Assembly (NCBI RefSeq): GCF_003116815.1
Contig: NZ_QDKQ01000006.1
Location: 1 to 38,065, forward strand
Direction of reading: 5' to 3'
Length of the DNA: 38,065 nt
Source of the DNA: Caulobacter endophyticus
Lineage (GTDB): Bacteria > Pseudomonadota > Alphaproteobacteria > Caulobacterales > Caulobacteraceae
Shown here: positions 24,702-32,272 of the stretch, one piece after another
Position numbering within the stretch: the stretch's first letter is position 1
How the letters are laid out: each line of letters opens with the position of its first letter
Program-made: the position numbers and the translations under genes
Notes under the pieces: generated by a model
Database searches by the model: none
Seen by the model: only the letters and a program-made list of their open reading frames with translations
Told to the model about the DNA's origin: nothing

Positions 24702-24715
24702 GCCGCGAAGGCGGC
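24702..24715. terminator. Small hairpin at a convergent junction
   Basis: GCCGC-GAAG-GCGGC sits in the 19-bp gap between the aerolysin-like gene and the NlpC/P60 gene. It is short and has no T-tract, so a weak bidirectional terminator at best. Confidence 0.3.
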
Positions 24716-24719
24716 GTCC

Positions 24720-25550
24720 TTACGGGCGCCGCCAACCGGTCGGCTGGCCCACGCCGGCCGCGTCGATGCGGGTGATCGCCTCGGCCAGCGGCTCGACCGC
24801 CACGGCCATGTGGTGGGCGTTGGCGTGGACGATGGTGTCGCGGTCGAGCAGGACGGCCACGTGGCCCTTCCAGAACACCAGGTCGCCGCGCCGGCGCTCG
24901 GCCTCCTCGATCGGCTGGAAGAAGGAGAACTGCATGTCGGTGTCGCGAGGAACCGCCTTGCCGACGGCTCCCAGGGCCTGCTGCACCAGGCCCGAGCAGT
25001 CCAGGCCCAGGCTTTCGCGCCCGCCCCACTGGTAGGGCGCGCCCAGGAAGCCGAGGGCGACCTCGGCCGGGTCGATGGCGCTGGCCAGGCCGATCGGGGC
25101 CAGGTGGGCCTCGACGAACCAGCCCGCGCCCGCGCCCTTGGCGAAGCGGCCCTCGCGGGCCTCGACCGTCACCAGCGCGCCCAGCGAATAGAGCCCCTGT
25201 GGACGCGACTTGATGTTGGGCTCGCTGAACGCATAGGTCCGCAAGCTCGCCACCTGGTGGGTCGCCGGCTCGCCCAGCGGGCCGAGGTCGGCCTGGGCCA
25301 CCCAGCCCACATAGCCGTCGCGGGCCGCCTGGCCCCAGGCGAAGCCGTCCTTCACGTCGAGCACGGCGAAGCGCTCGCCGAACAGCAGCTGGTTCCACTG
25401 CTCGGCGTCGGCCGCCGGGGCCTTGCGCAGGGCGGCCGTCGGGGCGGTGACCTGCAAGGCCTTGGGGGCGTCGTAGCGTTCGGCGGCGACGATCCCCTCC
25501 AGCGCGATGTCGGCCAGGTCGGGACGGGCCAGGGTCAGGCGCGGATCCAT
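24720..25550 (-). CDS. NlpC/P60 (C40) peptidase with SH3-like domains, no signal peptide
   Basis: A 276-residue protein. Two bacterial SH3-like domains (about 30-92 and 95-155) are followed by an NlpC/P60 domain with the catalytic triad C185 (LDCSGLVQ), H230 (WKGHVAVLL) and H242 (IVHANAHHM). Family members cut gamma-D-Glu-diamino acid bonds in peptidoglycan peptides. There is no N-terminal signal, which suggests action on imported muropeptides in the cytoplasm, as for recycling enzymes. The start ATG 25550 overlaps the stop of the M17 gene by one base (TGATG), so translation is coupled. Longer in-frame sequence upstream belongs to the M17 gene in another frame. Confidence 0.9.
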   Translation of the reverse strand: MDPRLTLARPDLADIALEGIVAAERYDAPKALQVTAPTAALRKAPAADAEQWNQLLFGERFAVLDVKDGFAWGQAARDGYVGWVAQADLGPLGEPATHQVASLRTYAFSEPNIKSRPQGLYSLGALVTVEAREGRFAKGAGAGWFVEAHLAPIGLASAIDPAEVALGFLGAPYQWGGRESLGLDCSGLVQQALGAVGKAVPRDTDMQFSFFQPIEEAERRRGDLVFWKGHVAVLLDRDTIVHANAHHMAVAVEPLAEAITRIDAAGVGQPTGWRRP

Positions 25551-26968
25551 CAGGCGAACCGGCTCTTCAGCATCGCATAGAGGCCGCGGATGGCCTGGGC
25601 CTCGCCGCCGCTCGGACGGCCGGGAGCGCCCTTGGGGTTCCAGGCGAAGATGTCGAGATGGACCCACGCGCCGGTGGTGGGGGCGAAGCGCTGCAGGAAC
25701 AGGGCGGCGGTCACCGAGCCGGCCTGGGCCCAGGCGTCGGGGTCGTTCTTCAAGTCGGCGATGTCGCTTTCCAGCGCCTCGCGGTAGCCGTCCCACAGCG
25801 GCATGCGCCAGACGGGGTCGGAGGCCTTGCGGGCCCCCGCCTCGATCTGCCCGGCCAGGGCGTCGTCGGGGGTATAGAAGGGGATCACCTGCGGGCCCAG
25901 GGCGATGCGGGCCGCGCCGGTCAGGGTGGCCAGGTCGATGGTCAGGGCCGGCGACAGCTCGGCGGCGCGGGTCAGGGCGTCGGCCAGGATCAGGCGGCCT
26001 TCGGCGTCGGTGTTGCCGACCTCGATGGTCAGGCCCGCGCGGCTGTCAAGCACGTCGCCCGGACGCATGGCGTCGCCGGCGATGGCGTTCTCGACCACCG
26101 GGACCAGAACCACCAGCCGCACCGGCAGCTTCGCCGCCATCACCATGCGGGCAAGCGCCAGGGCGTGGGCGGCGCCGCCCATGTCCTTCTTCATCAGCCG
26201 CATGCCGGCCGAGGGCTTGATATCCAGGCCGCCGGTGTCGAACACCACGCCCTTGCCGACGATGGCGACGACGGGGTTCTTCTCGTCGCCCCACTGGATC
26301 TCCAGCATGCGCGGCGCGCGCTCGGGCACGGCGGCGCGGCCCACGGCGTGGACGGCCGGATAGTTCTGCTCCAGCAGCGCGTCGCCGACGATGGCGGAGA
26401 AGGTCGCGCCGAACTGCTCGGCGATCTCACGGGCGATGGTCTCGATCTGGCGCGGGCCCATGGCGTTGGCCGGGCTGTTGACCATGTCGCGGGCGAGAGC
26501 GCAGGCGTGGGCGACCGCCTGGATCTCGGCGACATCGACGCCGTCCGGCGCGACAAGGCGTCGCGCCCCGTCCGCGCCCCGGGCCTTGAAGCGGTCGAAG
26601 CGATAGGTCCCCAGGGCGAAGGCGAGAGCGATCTGGGCCGCGTCCAGGCCCTCGGGGACGGCGTGCAGGCGATAGTCGCCGGCCGGCAGCTTGGCCGGCA
26701 GGGCGCGGAAGGCCATGGCGTCGGCCTTGCCGCCCTTAACCCGTTGTCCCAGGCCGAAAAGCACGCGGTCGAGGGCGCCTTCGGGGGTGGGCACGGCCAC
26801 CGTCTGGCCGGCCTTGGCCGAGAAGTCCGACAGCTGGGCGAAGCCGCGCACGAAGCTGGGCCGCGCGTCGAGGAAGGCCGCCAGTTCGTCCACATGCAGG
26901 GCGTGCACCGGGATCACGGGACCGTCGGCCGGGCCGCGCGAGGACGAAGTGATCAGGGGTTCGGTCAT
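25550..26968 (-). CDS. M17 leucyl aminopeptidase family protein
   Basis: A 472-residue metallo-aminopeptidase that removes N-terminal residues from peptides in the cytoplasm. The two-metal site is complete when aligned with bovine lens aminopeptidase at a constant offset of 11: K239, D244, K251, D262, D321 and E323. These fall in IVGKGVVFDTGGLDIKPS, MKKDMGGAA and the family signature NTDAEGRL. The N-terminal domain is the shorter, diverged type usual for the alphaproteobacterial second M17 paralogue, not PepA proper. It is the first gene of an operon with the NlpC/P60 peptidase. The two could act in turn on cell-wall peptides (inference). Confidence 0.93.
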   Translation of the reverse strand: MTEPLITSSSRGPADGPVIPVHALHVDELAAFLDARPSFVRGFAQLSDFSAKAGQTVAVPTPEGALDRVLFGLGQRVKGGKADAMAFRALPAKLPAGDYRLHAVPEGLDAAQIALAFALGTYRFDRFKARGADGARRLVAPDGVDVAEIQAVAHACALARDMVNSPANAMGPRQIETIAREIAEQFGATFSAIVGDALLEQNYPAVHAVGRAAVPERAPRMLEIQWGDEKNPVVAIVGKGVVFDTGGLDIKPSAGMRLMKKDMGGAAHALALARMVMAAKLPVRLVVLVPVVENAIAGDAMRPGDVLDSRAGLTIEVGNTDAEGRLILADALTRAAELSPALTIDLATLTGAARIALGPQVIPFYTPDDALAGQIEAGARKASDPVWRMPLWDGYREALESDIADLKNDPDAWAQAGSVTAALFLQRFAPTTGAWVHLDIFAWNPKGAPGRPSGGEAQAIRGLYAMLKSRFA

Positions 26969-27054
26969 GGGCCGGGGCCTTCGCGAATTTATGCTTAACG
27001 ATTCCTTGAGGCGGCCGCGCGATGCTCGGCCGACCTTCCGGAGACATGCCTTCC

Positions 27055-27891
27055 ATGTGTCGCAAGCCTGCCCTGCTCGCAACCGTCCTGACGTCCATTC
27101 TTCTGGTGAGCGTTCCGGCCCTGGCCGCGGGCAAGGGCGACAAGGCCGCGAAATCCGCCGCCAGCGCCCCGACGGCCGCTCAGCCCGCTGCGCCGCGCAA
27201 GGCCAGTCCCGCCGAGCGCGCCGAGGCTCGCCGCCTGGACCCGCTGGCCCGCGCCGCCTTCTGGAGCAACCAGTTCGACGCCGACCCGCGCGACGCCGAG
27301 GCGGGCGCGGCCCTGTCGCAGGCCCTGCGCTCGCTCGGCCGCTATGAAGACGCCGCCGCCGCCGCCAGCCGGGTGCTGGTCTCGCATCCGGGCGACGTCG
27401 AGGCCCTGCTGGAATCGGCGCGGGTGCAACTGGCGCAGGGCGAGGGCTTCTTCGCCATCGAGCCGGCCAAGGCCGCCGCCGCCGCCGCGCCGCGCGACTG
27501 GCGTCCGCAATCCCTGCTGGGCGTGGCCCTGGAGCAGTCCAAACGCGACGACGAGGCCCTGGCCGCCCACCGCCAGGCCGTGGCCCTGGCCCCGAACGAG
27601 GCCGCTCCGGCCGCCAACCTCGCCATGTACCTGGCCGGCCACGGCGACCTGGCCGGCGCCGAGGCCCTGCTGCGCAAGGCGGCGGTCATGCCGTCCTCGA
27701 CGATCCAGGTCCGCCAGAACCTGGCCCTCGTGGTCGGCCTGCAGGGCCGCGTCGACGAGGCCGAGCGCATGGCCCGCCAGGACCTGCCGCCGCAGATGGT
27801 CGACAATAACCTGGCCTGGCTGCGCGCCGCCCTTGGCCAGGCCCAGGGCTCGGCCACCCGCACCTGGGACGCGGTCAAGGCCGGCGGCTAG
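27055..27891 (+). CDS. TadD-like tetratricopeptide repeat protein
   Basis: A 278-residue exported TPR protein. A signal peptide (CRKPALLATVLTSILLVSVP, cleavage near ALA-AG) and an Ala/Lys/Pro-rich linker precede about five TPR units (SQALRSLGRYEDAAAAASRV, VALEQSKRDDEALAAHRQAV, NLAMYLAGHGDLAGAEALLR and others). The ending, with VRQNLALVVGLQGRVDEAE then RQDLPPQMVDNNLAWL, closely resembles TadD of Flp/Tad pilus systems. No other pilus genes are nearby, so this may be a stand-alone paralogue. In-frame ATGs occur at 27022, 27046 and 27055. The last is chosen because GGAG lies 11 nt upstream and the signal peptide then starts correctly; 27046 is the main alternative. Confidence 0.78.
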   Translation: MCRKPALLATVLTSILLVSVPALAAGKGDKAAKSAASAPTAAQPAAPRKASPAERAEARRLDPLARAAFWSNQFDADPRDAEAGAALSQALRSLGRYEDAAAAASRVLVSHPGDVEALLESARVQLAQGEGFFAIEPAKAAAAAAPRDWRPQSLLGVALEQSKRDDEALAAHRQAVALAPNEAAPAANLAMYLAGHGDLAGAEALLRKAAVMPSSTIQVRQNLALVVGLQGRVDEAERMARQDLPPQMVDNNLAWLRAALGQAQGSATRTWDAVKAGG

Positions 27892-28943
27892 GGCGCCAGG
27901 CTCACCCCGACATCGGGCCGGGTCTCGCCGTTGACCTGGGCCAGCCAGGCCGCCTGGATCGCCTCGAAGCCTTGCGAGCGCTGGACGTGCAGCCAGCGCG
28001 GGGCGTCGGCGACGAAGCCGGCCCAGGCCTGGCCATAGCGCTCGTCAAACCCGCCCGGACCCCAGTCCTGTCGCCGCTTGGCGATGCGGTCGGGGGCGAA
28101 GAAGAACACCGGCCCGGGACCCGGCAGGGCGCCCTGGGCGCCGCCGGCCTCCCAGTGGGCGCCGCCCACCAGCATCGAATAGGCCAGTTCCTCGCCGAAG
28201 GTCGCGTGCAGCCCCGCCAGCACGCCCGCGTCGCCGGCGAAGTCGACCGAGACCGCCGGCCGGGCGATCGCCGCCTCGGCCAGGTCGTCATAGGTCAGCA
28301 CCTGGTCGTGATAGCCCAGGGCCTCGACGAAGCTGCGACCGCGCGGCGAGGTCAGTCCGACCACTCGCACTGCGCCGCGCCTCTTCAAGAGGTGGGCGAG
28401 GCCGATCGCCGTCTTGGACGAGGCGCTGGTCAGCACCACCGATTTTCCGCCGAAGCCGCCGTGCTCGTCGAGGAAGTCCTCGATCAGGAACGAGGTGATG
28501 AACAGCGGCTGCAGCAGGGCGCGGTAGTCGTCCTGGCCGGGATCGTCTTCCACGGCCAGATAGTGGTTGTAGGCGGCCGCCAGTCCCTGGCGATGGGGCG
28601 AGGCGTCTGAGAGGCCCGTCCGGCCGGGCCGCGCCTTGATCGTCAGGTGCGTCGACATCGGCAGGTAGCCGTAGAACCGCCGCCCGACCGCGACCTCCGG
28701 ATGGGCCGAGGCCTCGACCCGCGCATGGCCCCACACCGGCGCCCGCCCCCATCCCTCGGGGGCGGGAAAGAAGTCCCAGTAGCGCATGGTCTCGCCGAAA
28801 GCGGCGTAGGTGACGTTGTTGGCCGTCAGGGCAAAGCTTTCGACCGCCAGCCGGACCTCGCCTTCCTCGAGCGGGGACGGCTCGATCTCCTGGAGCCGCG
28901 TGCTGCGCAGGTCGGACTTGGCGACCAGAAAATCCCAGGCCAT
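27888..28943 (-). CDS. DUF2855 family protein (MDR-like oxidoreductase fold)
   Basis: A 351-residue cytoplasmic protein. The N-terminal half resembles the GroES-like part of medium-chain dehydrogenases (ALTANNVTYAAFGETMRYWD, PVWGHARVEAS). The second half is Rossmann-like (KSVVLTSASSKTAIGLAHLL then VRVVGLTSPRG). The typical GxGxxG is replaced by TSASSKTA, and the zinc ligands are absent. This matches the DUF2855 family, related to quinone oxidoreductases but uncharacterised. The stop codon shares a CTAG with the convergent TadD-like gene. A 16-bp inverted repeat at 28999-29014, 55 bp upstream of the start, is a likely operator. Confidence 0.83.
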   Translation of the reverse strand: MAWDFLVAKSDLRSTRLQEIEPSPLEEGEVRLAVESFALTANNVTYAAFGETMRYWDFFPAPEGWGRAPVWGHARVEASAHPEVAVGRRFYGYLPMSTHLTIKARPGRTGLSDASPHRQGLAAAYNHYLAVEDDPGQDDYRALLQPLFITSFLIEDFLDEHGGFGGKSVVLTSASSKTAIGLAHLLKRRGAVRVVGLTSPRGRSFVEALGYHDQVLTYDDLAEAAIARPAVSVDFAGDAGVLAGLHATFGEELAYSMLVGGAHWEAGGAQGALPGPGPVFFFAPDRIAKRRQDWGPGGFDERYGQAWAGFVADAPRWLHVQRSQGFEAIQAAWLAQVNGETRPDVGVSLAP

Positions 28944-28998
28944 GGCCGTCTCCCTCGTCGATCGACGTCGCGGAGTAGGCGGCGGGCAGGGATAGAAG

Positions 28999-29014
28999 TC
29001 AAACGATTGTTTGA
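28999..29014. promoter_or_regulatory. Palindromic operator candidate upstream of the DUF2855 gene
   Basis: TCAAAC-GATT-GTTTGA is a 6-bp inverted repeat with a 4-bp centre. This is the style of TetR-family operators. It lies between the nudK stop and the DUF2855 start. No TetR gene is in the window. Confidence 0.5.
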
Positions 29015-29036
29015 ATTTCTATCGCCCCAACCTCGT

Positions 29037-29618
29037 TCACCTAAACAGATGCAGCGCGGCGTACTGCAGCAGCATGATCGTCTTGGCGTCGCGGATGGCG
29101 CCGGAGCCGATCATCGCCAGGGCGTCCTCGATCGTCACCTCCTCGACGGCGATGTCCTCGCCTTCGTCGGCCTCGCCGCCGCCGGCCGAGACCCGGTCGC
29201 CCGGCGCATATTCGCCGACGAAGAAATGCAGGCGCTCGGTTACCGAGCCCGGGCTCATGAAGGCGTCGAAGATCTTGCGCACGGCCTTCACGCGAAAGCC
29301 GGTCTCCTCCTCGACCTCGGCGCGGATGCGGGTCTCGGGCTCGGCGTCGTCGAGCAGGCCGGCCGGGACTTCCAGCAGCAGGTCGTCGTGGCCGTTGACG
29401 AAGGCCGGATAGCGGAACTGGCTGACCAGCACGATCGTGCGCCGCTCAAGGTCGTAGAGCAGGATCGCCGCGCCGTTGCCCCGGTCGTAGGTCTCGCGCG
29501 TCTGGCGCTGCCAGGTCCCGTCGGCGCGCAGGTACGAGAAGGTGGTCTTCTTCAGCGTGTACCAGTCGTCGGACAGCAGGGTGACGTCCTCCACGCGGAC
29601 GCGATCGGCGATGGTCAT
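29037..29618 (-). CDS. nudK: GDP-mannose pyrophosphatase-type Nudix hydrolase
   Basis: A 193-residue Nudix enzyme. E. coli NudK splits GDP-mannose to GMP and mannose-1-phosphate, and this protein matches it along its whole length: SDDWYTLKKTTFSYLRADG, ETYDRGNGAAILLYDLE, the Nudix region GLLDDAEPETRIRAEVEEET, FMSPGSVTERLHFFVGEY and the tail AIRDAKTIMLLQYA. The Nudix box has the slightly shortened NudK form, with alanine at the usual arginine/lysine position (A14 of the box). AAGGA lies 8 nt upstream of ATG 29618. It is transcribed divergently from the DeoR-type regulator. Confidence 0.9.
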   Translation of the reverse strand: MTIADRVRVEDVTLLSDDWYTLKKTTFSYLRADGTWQRQTRETYDRGNGAAILLYDLERRTIVLVSQFRYPAFVNGHDDLLLEVPAGLLDDAEPETRIRAEVEEETGFRVKAVRKIFDAFMSPGSVTERLHFFVGEYAPGDRVSAGGGEADEGEDIAVEEVTIEDALAMIGSGAIRDAKTIMLLQYAALHLFR

Positions 29619-29657
29619 GGCGGGGTCCTTGGATAGGCCTGGATCGGGCGCCTAAAT

Positions 29658-29693
29658 TCGTGCAGTATCGTGCGGAGTCAAGAAGGTTCGTGC
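29658..29693 (+). promoter_or_regulatory. Phased TCGTGC repeats before the DeoR-type gene
   Basis: TCGTGC occurs at 29658, 29668 and 29688, so the copies are 10 and 20 bp apart, on one face of the helix. A degenerate unit fills the 29678 position. This is a likely autoregulatory site, possibly shared with divergent nudK. Confidence 0.5.
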
Positions 29694-29697
29694 ATCG

Positions 29698-30456
29698 ATG
29701 CTGACATCCGAGCGCAAGGCGCTGATCCTGCGGGTTCTGGGGCGGGAGGGGCGGCTGGTCGCCAAGCCGTTCAGCCAGGACCTGGGCGTCTCGGAGGACA
29801 CGATCCGGCGCGACCTGCGGGAGCTGGCGGCCGAGGGCCTGCTGCAGCGGGTGCATGGCGGCGCCCTGCCGGCCTCGCCGGCGGTGGCCCCGTTCGGCGT
29901 GCGCGAGGGGCGCGCCGGCGCCGAAAAGCGCCTGCTGGCGCGGGCGGCGGCGGGGCTGATCCGGCCGGGGCAGATCATCTTCCTCGACGGCGGCACCACC
30001 AACGTGCAGCTGGCGCGCAGCCTGCCGGCCGACCTGCGGGCGAGCGTGATCACCCACAGCCCCAGCATCGCCGTCGAACTGGCCGGTCACCCGACGGTCG
30101 AGGTCGAGCTGGTCGGCGGGCGGCTCTTCAAGCACTCGATCGTCGCGGTGGGGGCGGCCGCCGCCGAGGCGATCGCTCGGGTGCGGGCCGACCTCTTCTT
30201 CATGGGCGCGACCGGCCTGCATCCGGAGACCGGCGTGACGACGGGCGATCCCGAGGAGGCGGCGATCAAGCGGCTGATCGCCCGCCAGTCGGCCGAGACC
30301 GTGGTCCTGGCCACCCGCGACAAGCTGGGCGCGGCCTCGCCCTACGGAGTCGCGCCTCTGGCGCAGGTCGGCGCGGTGGTCGTCGCGCGCGGCCTGCCCG
30401 AAGAGCTCCTGGCGCCGTTGCGGACGGCGGGGGTGAGGGTGGTCGAGGCCGACTAG
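29698..30456 (+). CDS. DeoR/GlpR-family transcriptional regulator
   Basis: A 252-residue repressor-type regulator. The N-terminal winged HTH is typical (RKALILRVLGREGRLVAKPF, LGVSEDTIRRDLRELAAEGL, then QRVHGGALP). The C-terminal DeoR sensor domain has the sugar-phosphate-binding loops DGGTTNVQLARSL and ATGLHPETGVTTGDPEEAA. Members sense phosphorylated sugars or related metabolites, but no sugar operon is adjacent, so its regulon is unknown. Phased repeats immediately upstream suggest autoregulation. Its TAG stop overlaps the opposite TAG of the histidine kinase gene in one CTAG. Confidence 0.92.
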   Translation: MLTSERKALILRVLGREGRLVAKPFSQDLGVSEDTIRRDLRELAAEGLLQRVHGGALPASPAVAPFGVREGRAGAEKRLLARAAAGLIRPGQIIFLDGGTTNVQLARSLPADLRASVITHSPSIAVELAGHPTVEVELVGGRLFKHSIVAVGAAAAEAIARVRADLFFMGATGLHPETGVTTGDPEEAAIKRLIARQSAETVVLATRDKLGAASPYGVAPLAQVGAVVVARGLPEELLAPLRTAGVRVVEAD

Positions 30457-32072
30457 GCCTGCCGCCTGGCCGCCGGCGCCTGCGCCGCCAGCCCCACCGG
30501 CGCCTCGACGACGAAGCGGCTGCCCAGGCCCGGCGTGCTGTCGAGCGTGATCACCCCGCCCATGGTGTCGACGATCTGGCGGGTGATGCTGAGGCCAAGG
30601 CCGGTGCCGCCCACGTGGCGCGAGGCGTCGCCCACCTGCTCGAACGGCCGGAACACCGCGTCCAGCTGGTCGGGTGCGATGCCGATGCCGGTGTCCTCCA
30701 CCGTGAAGCGCAGGCGCGCGGTCTGGCCGGCCCGGTCTTCCTGGCGATCGACCCGCAGGGCCACGTGGCCGGCGTCGGTGAACTTGATGGCGTTGCCCAG
30801 CAGGTTGATCAGCACCTGCCGCAGGCGCTTGGGATCGGCGACGATGGTGGTCGGAACCTCCGGCGCCAGGACGACGGCGAAGGCCAGGTCCTTCTCTTCG
30901 GCGCGCAGGCGGAACATCTGGTCCAGCTCGGCCAGGCACGCGGCCAGGTCGAAGGCGGTCGGCTGCAGATCCAGCTTGCCGGCCTCGATCTTGGCCAGGT
31001 CGAGAATGTCGGTGATCACCGCCAGCAGGTGCTCGCCGCTGGATCGGATGGCGTCGACGGCGGTACGCTGCCTGGGATCCAGATCGCCCCGGCTGAGCCA
31101 GTAGCTGTAGCCGATCACCGCGTTCAGCGGCGTGCGCAGTTCGTGGCTCATGTGGCTGAGGAACTGCGACTTGGCCGCGTTGGCGGTCTCGGCGGCGATG
31201 CGGGCGTCCGACAGGGCGCGGGCCTCGTCGGCCTGCTGGCGCTGGCGGGCCTCGAACTCGCGGCGCATGCCGAACACGCGATGCGTCAGGAAGGCGCCGA
31301 TCATCACCAGCCAGACGCCCAGGATGATCAGGTACCACTGCTCGTCCGACAGCTGGACGCCCTGGAAGGTCATGGCGTCAAGCGACACCGAAAGCGGACC
31401 GGGCGGGGCGTTGCCCACCGCGACGGCGACAGACCGGACGTCCCTGAGATCGACCGTCACGTCGCGACGAGACAGGCCGTGGCTCGACGCCCACCACGCC
31501 TCCGGCTCCAGACGGTCGAGCGGCAGGGTGACGGTGTTGGCGCCGGGGACGACGGCGAACTCCAGGGTCAGCGGTACGTCCTGGCCGTCGAGCCTGTCCT
31601 TCAGTTCGGCCGGGGGAGCGATCTTGACCAGCAGCTTCAGCCGCTCGGCCTGGCCTCGCCAGTTCAGGCGCAGGGTCAGGGTCTGGAAGCGCGAGAAGTC
31701 TCGGCCCCGGGCGTTGGCGTCGACGAGCCCGAATTGCAGCCCGTAACCGCAGTAGGGATAGGTCACGTCGGGACGGATGTCGCACGACCAGGCCAGAGGG
31801 CGGTCGGGATCGGGCGTCACGGTGGAGCGCCCACCGCTCTCTGCGTCTGAAAAGGCGTAGCCGGCGAACCCCGTCGACTGCGGGGTCAGGGTCAGGGCCT
31901 GGCGGGTGACGGCGCTCTTGCCCAGCACCGCGGCGAAGGTGACCAGCACCAGCAGGAAGATAACGGCCTCGATCTTGAGGTGGCGATAGCGAAGCCAGCC
32001 GGCGTCGTTCTCGTTCGACGCGGCCGGCCCTGCGGGCTGGCGGTCGGGAAAACGGAACGGACGCTGGGGCAC
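30453..32072 (-). CDS. Membrane sensor histidine kinase with periplasmic CIA30/CBM-like domain
   Basis: A 539-residue kinase. Helix 1 is near 35-51 (AVIFLLVLVTFAAVLG). A periplasmic domain of about 190 residues is beta-rich (TLTLRLNWRGQAERLKLLVK, LDAMTFQGVQL) and looks like a CIA30 or carbohydrate-binding jelly roll. Helix 2 is near 246-266, followed by a short coiled coil. The HisKA domain has phospho-acceptor H310 (SHMSHELRTPLNAVIGYS), and the ATPase domain has NLLGNAIKFTD, DTGIGI and GTGLGL. No receiver domain or adjacent response regulator is present. GTG 32072 is chosen because AGGAG lies exactly 6 nt upstream. The longer frame from GTG 32111 has no ribosome site. Confidence 0.88.
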   Translation of the reverse strand: MPQRPFRFPDRQPAGPAASNENDAGWLRYRHLKIEAVIFLLVLVTFAAVLGKSAVTRQALTLTPQSTGFAGYAFSDAESGGRSTVTPDPDRPLAWSCDIRPDVTYPYCGYGLQFGLVDANARGRDFSRFQTLTLRLNWRGQAERLKLLVKIAPPAELKDRLDGQDVPLTLEFAVVPGANTVTLPLDRLEPEAWWASSHGLSRRDVTVDLRDVRSVAVAVGNAPPGPLSVSLDAMTFQGVQLSDEQWYLIILGVWLVMIGAFLTHRVFGMRREFEARQRQQADEARALSDARIAAETANAAKSQFLSHMSHELRTPLNAVIGYSYWLSRGDLDPRQRTAVDAIRSSGEHLLAVITDILDLAKIEAGKLDLQPTAFDLAACLAELDQMFRLRAEEKDLAFAVVLAPEVPTTIVADPKRLRQVLINLLGNAIKFTDAGHVALRVDRQEDRAGQTARLRFTVEDTGIGIAPDQLDAVFRPFEQVGDASRHVGGTGLGLSITRQIVDTMGGVITLDSTPGLGSRFVVEAPVGLAAQAPAARRQA

Positions 32073-32145
32073 GAGGCGCTCCTGAAGGGGGCGCGCGGCC
32101 CGTCGAAACACGAGAGCGGCGACCCTAGGCGGTCATGTTTGATCG

Positions 32146-32199
32146 CCGTTTAACGGCGGGCGAAATTTCTTGCCGATTTGTCGCGAAAGCTTCTTTCGC
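32146..32199. promoter_or_regulatory. Two dyads in the kinase / envelope protein divergent region
   Basis: GCCGTT-T-AACGGC (32146-32158) and GCGAAAG-CTT-CTTTCGC (32183-32199) are perfect inverted repeats in the 200-bp divergent intergenic region. They may be operators or RNA hairpins. No clear -35/-10 pair was identified. Confidence 0.4.
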
Positions 32200-32272
32200 C
32201 GCGCCGGGCGGACGTGGTTCAACTCTGCATCGGCCGAGACCGTCGGCCGCAACCGTTGAGTGGAAAGCCAGC

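Noticed and set aside
25551..25796. Longer N-terminus for the NlpC/P60 protein (open frame continues to 25796)
   Set aside because: The extension is Arg/Pro/His-rich shadow of the M17 gene; the TGATG junction gives a natural start at 25550.
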